From Tipula vernalis (taxonomy: Eukaryota; Arthropoda; Insecta; Diptera; Tipulidae), in contig OY282560.1 in assembly GCA_958295665.1 (NCBI GenBank), positions 269,677,315 to 269,741,314 of the forward strand: DNA of 64,000 bases, written 5' to 3'. Below the pieces are notes generated by a model. That model was not told the origin of the DNA. It made no database searches and saw only the letters and a list, made by a program, of their open reading frames with translations. Positions 9,512 through 19,734 of the stretch are shown here, piece after piece. Both the position numbers and the translations under genes were made by a program. Positions within the stretch are counted from its first letter, which is position 1. Each line of letters begins with the position of its first letter.

Positions 9512-10190
9512 TTACTCAAACCGTAATGCAAAACTTACACTTGAACTATGACAAGCAAACTGAAATTCACCAAAGTCGCCTAAATTGTCAGGTAAGTAAT
9601 CAAGTTGGGAATCCAAAAAATGAAGCTTTAAGTTCATAAGACATCTCAATTGCCTGTAATTTTCTATCAACCTTGTAACAATGTCTTTGTAATGCTCACT
9701 TCTGGTGTTTCCTAAGAAGTTTTCACAAACTTCTCTAAAACTGAGCCAGGCAGCTTTCTTAATTTTTTGCATGGTTTTAACGAAATTTTTGTCTTGAAAT
9801 AGTTTTCGTATTTGAGGTTCGTTAAAAATATCTTCTTTAATTTTAGCCTCTGTCAGTTTTGGAAATAGTTGTGCTATGTATTGGAAATATTGACATTTTT
9901 TATCTAATGCATTTTTTCATCAGCTCAAGTTTTATGTGTAGTGGAGGTAAGAGAATTTTTGAGGGTTCTAATAAAGGTTCTTCAATTACACTAGGTTTTC
10001 TTGGCTGAAGATAGTCTCTTAACGGCCACTAATTAACGTAAAGGTTTTCTCGGTCTCTACTATTCCAGAGACATTTAAAGGAAGGGTACTTCACAAAACC
10101 AGGCTGCTGCTCTAGCAGTTTTGTTATAATTTTTAAGTCCCCAGAAAAAACAATGGACTGTATTGGCTACGCTGGTTGCTGGTTGCTTTG
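9512..10190 (-). pseudogene. DNA transposon protein, C-terminal half (broken)
   Basis: Read on the minus strand from about 10170: GDLKIITKLLEQQPGFVKYP, then CLWNSRDR, PSVIEEPLL, ILLPPLHIKLELMKKC, then an open stretch 9512-9772 with AWLSFREVCENFLGN and MNLKLHFLDSQLDYLPDNLG. These blocks occur in this order in a widespread arthropod transposon protein. At least three stops or frame changes interrupt it. The GDLK block should directly follow the HFKLIKH part at 13700; the two are separated by the BEL insertion, which dates that insertion as younger than the host element. Confidence 0.65.
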
Positions 10191-10204
10191 GTTGACCAAT
10201 TTAT

Positions 10205-10509
10205 TCGAGGAGTATGGTGAATCGCACAAAATAAAATTTTTGTTTGACTGCTTAATGTGTAATACTAATTTATTATTTTCGCTTTTGTCCAAAATGGATG
10301 AAAAATACAATAAACAAAAAATGCAGTAAAATTACATTACAATTATGCTATAAAGATTACATCTTGCAATATTAAATATAAAAATAATTGTCCATCACCT
10401 ACGAAATCTACTATACTTATTGCATTAATTATTGATTGTCAAAACAAAAAATATTTTTGAGTGTAATGTTACGCTATTATACAATTATTATTAATAACAA
10501 TTAGGTAAG
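10205..10509. other. AT-rich segment at the BEL fragment's 3' side
   Basis: No coding sequence. The segment sits between the host DNA transposon and the end of BEL integrase, where a 3' LTR would be expected. It may be an eroded LTR, but no second copy exists in this locus to test this. A 22-bp motif near 10520-10562 is duplicated (GAAATACTTGAATTACC). Confidence 0.4.
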
Positions 10510-10579
10510 TGGAAATTCGAAATACTTGAATTACCTTTCCTTTCGGGAAATACTTGAATTACCTTTCCTATTTTCCATT

Positions 10580-11501
10580 GGTTTACTAGCGGCTTTTCTT
10601 CCTTAACAAGCACCACGTCGTTAACTTGTAAGTCGTCCTTGGGTTGACTCCATTTCGTGCGAGCTTGTATTGACGTTAGGTATTCTTGATGCCATCGCTT
10701 CCAGAATAACTAAGTAATTTTTTTAAGGCACTCCAGTGATCTAAGTGATTAAACGGTACCTCTGTGATGTCGGGCTGTGGAATGGTTGTAATCGGGTGAT
10801 CAATCAAAAAATGTGCTGGTGTCAGAGGATCGCATTCATCATCGGCCAAAACATATAACGGCCTTGAATTTAATAGCCCTTCAATTTGCACCAACAATGT
10901 GTACAGCTCTTCCTTTGTGAGTATTTGATTCCCGATTACTCTCTCCATATGTGTTTTGGCTGATTTGACGCCCGCTTCCCAAATTCCACCGAAATGGGGT
11001 ACATGTGGTGGTATGAAGTGCCAGGTTACCTGATAAGTTTTTAACATGGAATGAGAAATTATTTTTAATAAAAAGGTTAAGTTCCTTCAATTTAGCGCTT
11101 GCACCTCGGAAATTGCTTCCATTATCCGAGAATATGTCGGTGCTGACTCCTTTTCTGGCAAAAAACCGATTCAACGCACCCAAAAATGATTGGGTTGTCA
11201 AGTCACCTATGACTTCTAAGTGAACGGCTTTGGTACTTAAGCAACTTTGACATATATATGATTTTTGAAATCTTTGGCCTCTCCCGCGTCTCAGGTATGT
11301 CTTTATCGTACCCGCAAAATCAAGACCTATTTTTAGGAATGGTCGTATTAGTTGCACTCTTTCTCTTGGTAAACTACCTATTATTTTGCTTTCGGTCTTC
11401 GGTCTTTGCTTAATACAATATACGCATGTTCGAATTGTTGATTTAATGAGATCTCTTGCTCTGACAATCCAATACTTCCTACGTAAAAGGCTCATTAGCA
11501 A
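10580..11501 (-). pseudogene. BEL/Pao integrase (frameshifted)
   Basis: The frame from 11501 begins RRKYWIVRARDLIKSTIRTC and CVYCIKQRPK, the HHCC-type zinc domain. The DDE core follows: IGLDFAG (first Asp) and DIFSDNGSNFRGA (second Asp). A frameshift near 11045 moves the third catalytic residue into the next frame as HFGGIWEAGVKSAK (Glu). The C-terminal part then reads NSRPLYVLADDECDPLTPAHFL, and after another shift WSQPKDDLQVNDVVLVKE near 10620. All three catalytic residues survive in sequence, but not in one frame. Confidence 0.85.
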
Positions 11502-11597
11502 AGATGCCCCTCAATGTAAGTTAGTTTTGTGGTATTTAAAAAATATTTTCTTCGTTATCTCCGATTTGGTTGACAATATAATTGGATGAAGTGTTTC

Positions 11598-12311
11598 TTA
11601 CGATGCGATTGCTTTACCAATGCGACCACCCACTCGCAATAGTCCCGTGTTGTCCAGTAATGGATTTAGTGATTTCAATACACTTTTTGGAAAAACAGTA
11701 CCGCTGCTCTCTATGGTTTGGATTTCTTCCCAAAAATATTTACCCTGTTCGCTCCTTAATATCTCTTTCTCTGCAGCTAACCAGTCACCCGTAGTTATAT
11801 TTTTTGACCCGACTTTGGATTTTTGACATAAAGAAATGAATTTTCTTATGTTGGCTAGAATACTTACAATCTTATCGTAGCTGGAGTAAGTTCTTATCAA
11901 ACTTTCTATTAAGGGTGTAGATGTGCCTGCACAGACGGATAGCATTACTTGTAGATTTTCTGTTCGTTTCAATTCACACCTTGGTTCTGCTTTCGAAAAT
12001 TTTGGCCAATAATCTGTTTCTAAATTCAGGAACTCTGGCCCATTCCACCAGAGCCGATGTTTATTTAGTTCCGTCGGACTTAAACCTCTTGTTGCACAAT
12101 CTGCTGGATTCAGCTTCGAGGAAATATGCTGCCATTTGCGCCTCTGTAGTACGTCCAAAATCTCACTTGTTCGATTTGCCACGTAGGTTTTCCATTTACG
12201 CGGCGGCTCTGAGAGCCAATCGAGAACGATGGTGGAACCAGTCCATCCGAACAATTGATGATCTTGTATATTTAACAACTGCTGTAAGTGGGATTTCAAT
12301 CTGGTTAACAA
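11598..12311 (-). pseudogene. BEL/Pao RNase H to pre-integrase linker
   Basis: The 237-residue frame starts within RNase H (GWTGSTIVLDWLSEPPRKWK, KLNPADCATRG) and continues WWNGPEFL and the SLKSLNPLLDNTGLLRVGGR block that precedes integrase in BEL/Pao polyproteins. It is cut off from reverse transcriptase by a frame change around 12308 and from integrase near 11550. Confidence 0.85.
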
Positions 12312-13117
12312 AACAATGCACTACTTAATTCTAAGCGAGGTAGTGATACATTTTTAATGGGTGCCACCTTTGTTTTTGAGGCTATCAAATTAGTCACGTA
12401 TCTGCCATTGTGACGCGTGCGAAGATATATGGCAGTTGCAAATGCAACCTCACTGGAGTCACAAAATCCATGTAGTTGATGACACTCTTCCTTGTCCATA
12501 AAAAGCCATCTTGGTATTGCAATAGTTGATATATCCTTTATTTCATTTCTGATCTTCAGCCATTGTTCCTGAACCTTGGTTGGTAACTTGTCATCCCATC
12601 CCGATTCTAGTAACCATAAGGCTTGAAAGAAACTTTTAATTTTAATCACAAACATCGAGATCAAACCTAACGGATCAAAAATGCGACTAGCTTCTGATAA
12701 TATTTCCTGCCTTGTTGTTGGTATAGCTTGCTCTAATGTGACATGATAGGTAAATTGGTCTGCTGCCGGTTGCCACTGCAGGCCCAATACTTTAATCTGA
12801 TCTGGATCTTTGGAAAGTGTCTTTGGGAGGGATGAACTTGGTTCAGTGCCCTTAAATTTCGTTAAGAACTCAGAAGAATTGGATGTCAATTCTCGGAGAT
12901 TAAATCCAGATTCTGCCATTATGTTGGAAAGCTGATTTGCCAAACTAATTGCTTCTGGTAATGAATGTGTCCCAGTCAATAAATCGTCCACGTACATGTC
13001 GCTCAATTTTGTCTGTGACGCTTCCGGATAGTTAGTTGAATTAACTTCAGCTGTGTGTTTGATAATTCTGGTTGCCAAGTATGGTGCAGAAGATATTCCA
13101 TACGTGAGGGTTCTCAA
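12305..13117 (-). pseudogene. BEL/Pao reverse transcriptase palm/thumb and RNase H start
   Basis: The 270-residue frame includes LTYGISSAPYLATR, the catalytic YVDDLLTG, the IFDPLGLISMF block diagnostic of BEL/Pao polymerases, and the RNase H start HGFCDSSEVAFATAIY with the first catalytic Asp. It follows the fingers domain at 13154-13534 after a frame break near 13135. Confidence 0.9.
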
Positions 13118-13153
13118 CTCAAAATGCTTAATGTCCGAATCAGGGTTTCTGTG

Positions 13154-13620
13154 TCACACTATTCTCTGATATCGAAAATCACTCGGGTGTATCCATATCT
13201 GATGGAACATTTTCTCCGCATCAGCTGTAATTGCTACCTTATAGATACGAAAGCATAACAAAATATCACTCAGTAGGTTCTGTAGTGTCGGTCCTGTCAA
13301 TAAATTGTCGTTCAGCGAATGTCCCGAGCTGGTTTTGGCAGACGCATCAAATACCACACGTAGCTTTGTGGTTATACATGTTTCCTTCCAAACTCCATGA
13401 TGCGGCAGATACAAGTAATCAAGAGGATATTCTGGTGGTTCAACCTCTAACATATGTCTAAGACCTTTGTACTCTTCCATAAATTCTATATACCGCTCTT
13501 GCAATTTGGTGTTATTTTGGAATTTCTTCTCCATGGAATGTAATCGCTTAATGGCTATGCATAATGAGGCAGCCGCACCACATAGTGACTGTCTGGTAAT
13601 TTTTTGGTGGTTGATTGGAA
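13154..13620 (-). pseudogene. BEL/Pao reverse transcriptase fingers domain
   Basis: The 13154-13534 frame carries YLPHHGVWKE, TKLRVVFDASAKTSSGHSLN and ADAEKMFHQIWI, standard blocks of the BEL/Pao polymerase. An open stretch upstream (CIAIKRLHSMEKKF) extends the domain to about 13620. Sequence before it shows no protease or Gag, marking the 5' limit of the fragment. Confidence 0.85.
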
Positions 13621-13699
13621 AAGATGTTCACATATCTGATGTAATATGTGGTTATATTCTTAATAAATTGTGGTAGTTATTTTAGATGTGTTTTATTAA

Positions 13700-14089
13700 T
13701 TTGAAGTGATGTACATCTCGAACACTAGCCAATTGTGCTTCGAGTAGATCTCCATAATTCTCTAACATAGAGATTGAATGAACTATTGGGACAGTGGCAT
13801 ATTTATTTCCATTGTGCAGTAGGACCGCCTTTAGGCTGAGTTTTGAGGAACCGATCAGTCTTCACTCGTTAGGTTTGTAAATATTAGGTTTTAAATCATT
13901 CATCAGTGCGGTTATATTTGTGCAATACACCAATGAAGTTTTTTTATCTTTGGTAAAGTATTTCCGAAATTCTTTTTCTCTTTCTCGATAAATTGAAGAT
14001 TTTGTTACATTAACAACCAACTTTCGACTTTTCAGTTCACTAACTAAGCCTTCAGATACATCTTTTGGTAATGCATATCTCCTAATCAA
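13700..14089 (-). pseudogene. DNA transposon protein, middle part
   Basis: An open frame at 13862-14089 (RYALPKDVSEGLVSELKSRK, FRKYFTKDKKTSLVYCTNIT) continues, after a stop at 13862 and a frame change, into LKAVLLHNGNKYATVPIVHS and ENYGDLLEAQ near 13740-13830. The blocks match the middle of the same recurrent arthropod transposon protein whose start lies at 14462-14686. The BEL fragment truncates it near 13680. Confidence 0.65.
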
Positions 14090-14461
14090 ATTATTGAGGT
14101 CATTCTGAGTGAAAAGTATTGGAACTTTCTCTTTTATAGGTGCAATATACTCTTCTTCACTCTCTTCCCTTACATTTTCACTGCTGTAAAATTCTTGCGC
14201 GCTGGACGCTTCGCTCTCACCTACGTTATCCTTTGAATTGAAATTTCCATTACTTCATTGTTTGAAAAACTTGAGTTGAAGTAATTGAACTTTACAGGTT
14301 TCGGCATTGTACATACATCTGCGTACTCTATATTTGATTTACTCTTTAAATTAAAGCCTTTCACTTCGGTATTTCAAAAGTAACATTCCTCTTTCGATAG
14401 AGGTTTTTTTTCATACTGCGGGCGTTGTATATTTTAAATTTGAGTTACTCTTAATATTCTT

Positions 14462-14686
14462 TTACCGCTTTAGCATAGTTGAACATGTATTGCATATAAT
14501 ATTTTGAGTCCACATATTTTCCTCAAGGATCTCTCTATCGAAACATTCGTGGTATATATTTTTAGTCGAGTCAGATATAGTCTTCCGACATTTAGCTGTT
14601 TCAACTTTGCAACAAATGTAACAAAACACATTCGGGTCTCTATTACACTGATATCTTCTTGTAGCCGTATACTCTTCAAAGGCCAA
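14462..14686 (-). pseudogene. DNA transposon protein, N-terminal Cys-rich domain
   Basis: The 74-residue frame has CNRDPNVFCYICCKVETAKC near the start and NIICNTCSTMLKR at its end, giving a C-x2-C ... C-x2-C arrangement likely to bind zinc. Between them lies TISDSTKNIYHECFDREI. This layout is the usual N-terminus of the transposon protein found in pieces at 13700-14089 and 9512-10190. It probably binds the transposon ends, but that is inference. Its length is shorter than the full domain plus linker, and the frame stops at 14462. Confidence 0.65.
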
Positions 14687-14831
14687 GTTACCTACCCTTG
14701 AGGAGATACGGTTGCATGATGACGATGCTAGCGGGCCCGATTTCGCACCTTGACAAGCCGCCGGTGTGGCTGCCAGGACGGCATGAAAGCCGCATGTTTT
14801 TTTGAGATATTAAAGAGTCAGAAGTAAATTT

Positions 14832-15045
14832 GTACTACGGAATCCTTTTTGCAGTTAAAAATACTCCGGAAACGATACATCTGGAGTAAACGGTACAAAA
14901 AAAAGACTTTTGTATTTTCTCGGGCAATTTTGACCCAAAATTGGATTTTTGTGGAAAACCAGTGCAGCGCAATCAAAACAGCGCATCAAAATACAAAGGA
15001 ATTGACATGTCAGGCCTCGGGTTCAGAATTTTTTTTTTTTGTTGT
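14832..15045. repeat. Right terminal inverted repeat of DNA transposon
   Basis: Inverted partner of 9132-9358, ending in CCTCGGGTTCAGAA followed by a 13-base T run. Confidence 0.85.
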
Positions 15046-16187
15046 TGGTGTTATTGATGAATTTTTAGTTAAAAAGTTGCTTTACTTATGAGCTTTTACT
15101 TATTGAATACAAAAAATATTAAACAATAAGCCGCATAAGATATAGGGATTTCGATTTTCAATGTCTGGATTTAAAAATTAAAAACAAAACAAATGGAGTG
15201 GAATTTCTACAATATTTTTATTGTCAGTAAAAGTAAAATCTACTCGAGATGGCTCTCTTTTCGCGATAGTTTCGCCTCTCAGAAAAAAGTCCAAAAATTT
15301 AAAATTACACGATTTTAGCGGCCGACAAACATCATCGTATCGAATAATTATTCACTATTTTACATTAAGCTGCAGTTGAAATATTTACAGCTTACAATAA
15401 ATCAGCGATTACCTATGTTATTGCTTCCAGCAATCAATTAATTTACGGTACCATACCAGCGAAGTATTACGTTAATCAAACCAAAAAGATTATGAAACAA
15501 ACCACCAGTAGAATAAAAGTTGGTAAAAGGTTAATAAAATTATTTGTTGGATGGACTTTATCAAAATGTTTTTGAAGGCTTTTTTTTACCCTTGGTATTT
15601 ACATCCGAGCCCTTGATTTGATCGTTGAAAAAACCTTTTTCGTAAACCAACCTTTAACTATACGTAAATTGTAATAAAACGAATTTTATCTTGTGTTGTT
15701 GTTCAATTCATCGATTTATAGTGAACATTAATTTCGATCTAAATTCGACAATCCAATACTTTGGAATTTCTTATTCAAATAAATTATAATAATAAAAATT
15801 TGCAGACTCCGAAAATAAGAATTTCGATTTTGTTTATTGGATGGTTAATGTCGTATTAAAAATTTTTGAGAAAGCATTTCAGACGATAAAGACGATAGGA
15901 CCACAGAATAGATAAACAATTAATCACATACATAAGGGGCGTTTTTTGCTTTTACTTTACGTTTCATTTTACATGTTGAACGCGAAATATTTTTTGATCT
16001 CTAACTTCAGAAGTATTTCAGGAACTTTTTAAATTTCCTAAAGTAAATTTATTGTTAATTTTGAATATGAAGTTAATCAATTACACCGCAGATTCTAAGA
16101 ATTACTAAGAGATTTAACGTCAAATATCCAAACAAAATTTTTCATTAAATTTTCATTCGTCGGTTACTCGAAATTGTAAATCCAGTG
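15046..16187. other. AT-rich intergenic DNA, no gene recognised
   Basis: About 1.1 kb with no coding motif on either strand. The next element begins at the TTAGG-type tail near 16188. Confidence 0.5.
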
Positions 16188-17372
16188 TAGGTTAGGTTAG
16201 GTTAGGTTGTAGTGGCTGCTTACGCACACTTAGACCGGTGACGGTCCATTGTGATACCACAGGATGTATCCCCTTTTACCCCTATTGGAACCATTTCGAG
16301 CTACTTATGTAGCGTAAGACGTCCCGCACTTTACCGTTTTCGAGATCCGAGAGGCAGTCCATCTTGAACTTACCTAAGTGTTTGTGCCTTCTGAGAGCCA
16401 ATGCTGGACTCGAGCAAAGGAAGTGGACCAACGTCTCTTCCTCCTCTTCGTCCAAGCAGCTTCTGCAGAAGTCATTAGCCTCCAGACCCAGCCTTCTTGC
16501 ATGTTCTCCAAAAAGGCAGTGTCCCGTGAGAATTCCCACGACCGTTCTTAATTCACGTCTGCGTAAGGATATAAATGCCCTAGTGCGCCCCAAGTCCAGC
16601 TTTGGCCAAACTTGTCTTGCAACTCTACAGGTGAGGGTGTTAGACCACCTTTCCGCCGCTGAGGATAGCGCCTGCTTTCCAAGTGCTTGTTTCAGCGCTG
16701 TAATAGGCCTCCCCAGACTTGCCCTTTCCGGTTGCAGCTGGAGAGTCGTACCATGCCTAGCAAGTTTATCTGCCCTGCAGTTCCCCATGACGCCGGAGTG
16801 ACCTGGGACCCAGACTACCTGGATATTGAAATGCTCACCCATCTCAGTTAGAGATGAGTGACAACTCAACGCCACCCGTGACGCCAAAGACACCGATTTT
16901 AACGACCGGATCGCCGCTTGACTGCCCACATAGATTGTGATATCGTCTGATGATAACACATTATGCTTGAACCACGTCATGACCTCCTCAATCGCTACGA
17001 CTTCAGCTTGGTACACGCTGCAGTAATCAGGGAGACGAATAGAAATGTTTACATTTAATTTGTCACAGAATACTCCAGCTCCTACTTTGCCGTCTAGCTT
17101 GGAGCCATCTGTGAAGAATTGCAACGCTTTGGTTTCCGATAACGGTCTATCCATCCAGGATTCCCTTGAAGGGAAGGAGGTCCGAAATCGCTTCTCGAAG
17201 CGTAGAGTAGGTTTAATGTAGTCAAGATTCGCCAGCTCATCCTTCAACGATCTAACAATAGTGGAGTGTCCTATACTAAGACACCTCCACTGAGAGACGG
17301 CTGCAAGTCGTACAGCCGTATTTGCCGCCATCTGTTTGCCAAAAATGTCGACCGGAAGAAGGTGTAATACAA
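16188..17372 (-). mobile_element. RNase-H LINE fragment, copy 2
   Basis: Minus-strand copy of the family seen at 2661-3489. On the plus strand it opens with four TTAGG-type units (16188-16209), the complement of its sense-strand CCTAA tail. It reaches further 5' than copy 1 and shares the CATCTGTTTGCCAAAAATGT border region with copy 3. Only the end of ORF2 remains. Confidence 0.85.
16282..17331 (-). pseudogene. LINE ORF2 C-terminus with full RNase H domain (catalytic Asp lost)
   Basis: The 349-residue open frame holds a complete RNase H: FTDGSKLDGKVGAGVF (first Asp, about residues 73-88), YQAEVVAIEEVM (Glu), IYVGSQAA and VPGHSGVMGNCRADKLAR. In copy 1 the third motif is IYVDSQAA, so this copy has Asp to Gly at a catalytic site and probably cannot cut RNA. 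The zinc-type tail (GHCLFGEHARRLGL, CRSC, HFLCSSPAL) follows. The frame is open for over 1 kb, suggesting a fairly young insertion, but it begins in the middle of ORF2 and lacks reverse transcriptase. Confidence 0.85.
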
Positions 17373-18025
17373 TGATAATTTTTCAGTTTGCTTTATCATA
17401 AAACCGAAACCTTTCTAACTTCGCAAAAAAGTTAATCGAGAATCGAGTTACGCAAAGTAATCTCAAATTCACTTTGCTTAAGATAATTTGTAAAATGTGA
17501 ATTTTAGGGGAAAGGTTATGAAAAATTTTGCGTAAAGCGGAAAATTTTCTAACAAAAGTGTATTTAGGTAGGTAAAATTTAAAATTGACATAATTTGGGA
17601 AAATCGATTTTTCTAAAAAGGTTTCGAGGTTGCTGAGGTCGCTGTTATGTTTTAAATTTGTTTTACATCAAAATCGTAATAAGCGACGCCGAAATAGCTG
17701 CCCTTAGATATTTTAGTTAGATATTTTAATAAAATATATCGCTTTTCAAAATGCTATTTTATCAAAATACTGGCAAAAAAATTTGCCGCATTGCTAAAGA
17801 ATAAATAATCCCGCTTTTTAATATTTTAAATCCTGGAAAAGTCAATTCTTTAATATTTTTTATTTATGGTTTTATTTTAAAATTAAAATTTGCATTTTCC
17901 TGGATTTGCGCACGATTTCCACGAAACAAGATTTTGATTTTGAAAAGTATGAATTTGAAAAGCATAAAACGGGACAACTGTGGAATTTTACGAACATACT
18001 ACTGTGAGAAAAAGGTACTAAGACT
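17373..18025. other. AT-rich intergenic DNA, no gene recognised
   Basis: No coding motif or RNA gene is seen. Long A/T stretches separate the LINE copy from the mariner relic. Confidence 0.5.
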
Positions 18026-19085
18026 TTTAAATGAAACACAAAAGTTTACTATTCTTTCAAATTTATTTCATCCCCTTATACATTGATGCCGATGTTTATT
18101 TCAGTCTTCGAAACAAATTCGATTTCCGGAATGGCCTTTATACCCTTCTTCGATTCGGCTTGTATCTCTTTAGTCGAGTCAAAACGGTCTTCCCGAAACG
18201 GTTTTTTGAGTTTATAGCCGGAAGTCAGACGGAGCTAAATCTGGCGAATAGAGCGCAACGATAAAGGTCGAAATTTTGGCCAAATAATTACGTACAACCA
18301 AGTCAGTGTGAGACGGCGAATTATAGTGATGCAAAAACCAAAAGTTGTCTGCCCATAATTCTGGCCGTTTCTGTCGTATAACTTTACGCAAACGACGCAT
18401 AACGTTCAAATAATATTTGTTACAGTTTGGCCCGGCGGAAGGAATTCGCAGTACACTACACGATAATCGAAAAGAACTGTCAACATCACTTTGATTTTCT
18501 AGTTGCTTTGACGTGTCTTTTTCGGCCTTGGCAACCCGCACAATATTCACTTGATTGGTTGGCTGTTTCCGGGTCGTATGCGTAGATCCATGTCTCACCT
18601 CCCATAATAATGCATTTGATGATATTCTGGTAGTCAGAAATCACACATGTTTTACAGACATTAACACGACGCTCTTTTTCTAAAAAAGATTGAGGGTTTT
18701 TGTACCCTAACGAGATGAGACGCGTTTGAGGACCAAAAGGTCTTTCAAAATCGATTGTATCCACCCAAACCATATTTTCGTGTTGTCAACAAGATCTCTA
18801 ATTTTCAATTGACGATTTTTAAGCACCAAATTCTTGACTTCCTTGACGTGGTGTTCATCGGTAGACGTCGAAGGACGGCAAGGACGTCCATCGTCTTCAA
18901 CGCATTCTCTGCCTTCTTTGAACGACTTATACCATTTAAAAACACAACCTCGCTCTGGAGAGTGTATTGCCACTAAAAGCCTTTTCCAAAATTTACAAAG
19001 TTTTGGAAGCCGAAATTTCATTTTTGAAGCAAAAAGTGATGCTTTTTTAGATGAAAGTAAACATGCGTGTTTTATTAAATATTAA
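18026..19085 (-). mobile_element. Inactive mariner (Tc1/mariner) transposon
   Basis: About 1 kb on the minus strand covering a whole mariner-type transposase in three overlapping broken frames. I could not define the terminal inverted repeats or the TA target duplication with confidence, so the ends given are those of the coding match. Confidence 0.8.
18030..19021 (-). pseudogene. mariner transposase, frameshifted, catalytic residues mutated
   Basis: The 18707-19021 frame carries the helix-turn-helix part: VFKWYKSFKEGRECVEDDGR, then RPSTSTDE and LVLKNRQLKIRDLVDN. Next, 18486-18773 has FLEKERRVNVCK and MGGETWIYAYDPET, where the first catalytic Asp of the usual GDETW is Gly. Then 18212-18598 has RRLRKVIRQKRPELW, LHHYNSPSHT, where the second Asp (HHDN) is Tyr, and YSPDLAPSDF, where the third Asp of the D,D34D triad survives. 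The C-terminal end continues in another frame to about 18030. Two catalytic losses plus frameshifts mean it cannot transpose. Confidence 0.9.
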
Positions 19086-19734
19086 AGATATTGACACGAA
19101 ATTTGACACAGATATTTGTTAGGAGACTACCAGCCTTACTCCTTTTTATGTAGTTAGAACTGACGATAACAAGGATCAATCTATCAAGTTACCTTACAGA
19201 TAGCTAAAGGAGAATGATAAGCTTTTTGTAAATCCGTTAATTGTATAGTGTTAATCCCACCGCTATGAATATTTAATTCCTTAAACGGACTTTCCGTAAT
19301 TAAAGTTTAAAGTTTTATATTGTACTACCCCAAATTTCGAAGAACTGTATCTTAAGCGGGCTACGTCTTTCCAATTCGACAAATTTCTATGGTCCATTTT
19401 CATTTTTTCAAACTGATGTTTAGTAGGTTAGGTTAAGTTTAAGCGCAAGTTTATGCAAAATAATCAAAATTTAAAAAATTACATTTTACCAAATGGAGCA
19501 TTAATTAATAATCTATTTCCGGGAGGCCCACATTAACATCCATATGACTTATAACCATGGAAACCGGGGAAACCATGACGCAAACGTGATTGAACGGATA
19601 TGCTAACTCATTTGCACAAGTTAGCTGTAACTTCAAAAATTTGCAAATGTTTTGTTATAAATTTATTGTTTACTACATTATACTATTGAGCCTACAGGCT
19701 CAAAATAAAGTGTAGTAAATAAAATAAAATAAAG
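19086..19734. other. Non-coding spacer with a TTAGG patch and a hairpin
   Basis: There is no gene. A TAGGTTAGGTTA patch lies near 19423-19435. A strong hairpin occupies about 19668-19723: TTTACTACA pairs with TGTAGTAAA around a core TTGAGCCT/AGGCTCAA stem. It is followed by an AATAAA-rich tail just before LINE copy 3. Confidence 0.55.

Larger units (their letters stand above)
10510..13670 (-). mobile_element. BEL/Pao retrotransposon fragment (pol only)
   Basis: About 3.1 kb on the minus strand carrying, in order, the start of reverse transcriptase (13620 down), the YVDD palm region, RNase H, the zinc-binding region, integrase core and integrase C-terminal domain. Gag, protease and recognisable LTRs are absent. 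It lies inside the DNA transposon at 9132-15045 and is a different family from the BEL at 33267-39853. Frameshifts near 13135, 12308, 11550 and 11045 break the polyprotein. Confidence 0.85.
9132..15045 (-). mobile_element. DNA transposon with ~220-bp inverted ends, interrupted by a BEL fragment
   Basis: Sequences 9132-9358 and 14832-15045 are imperfect inverted copies with a long A/T run at the tip and TTCTGARCCCGAGG next to it. Between them, on the minus strand, lie three parts of one broken protein in correct order: a Cys-rich N-terminal domain (14462-14686), a middle part (13700-14089) and a C-terminal part (9512-10190). A BEL/Pao fragment (about 10510-13670) splits the middle. The protein resembles a transposon-encoded protein that recurs in arthropod genomes. 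The ends may begin with CAC, which would suit CACTA/Mirage/Chapaev-type elements, but I cannot confirm the superfamily. Confidence 0.75.

Noticed and set aside
19668..19723. Histone-type 3' stem-loop
   Set aside because: The stem and loop do not match the histone consensus and no histone gene is upstream on either strand.
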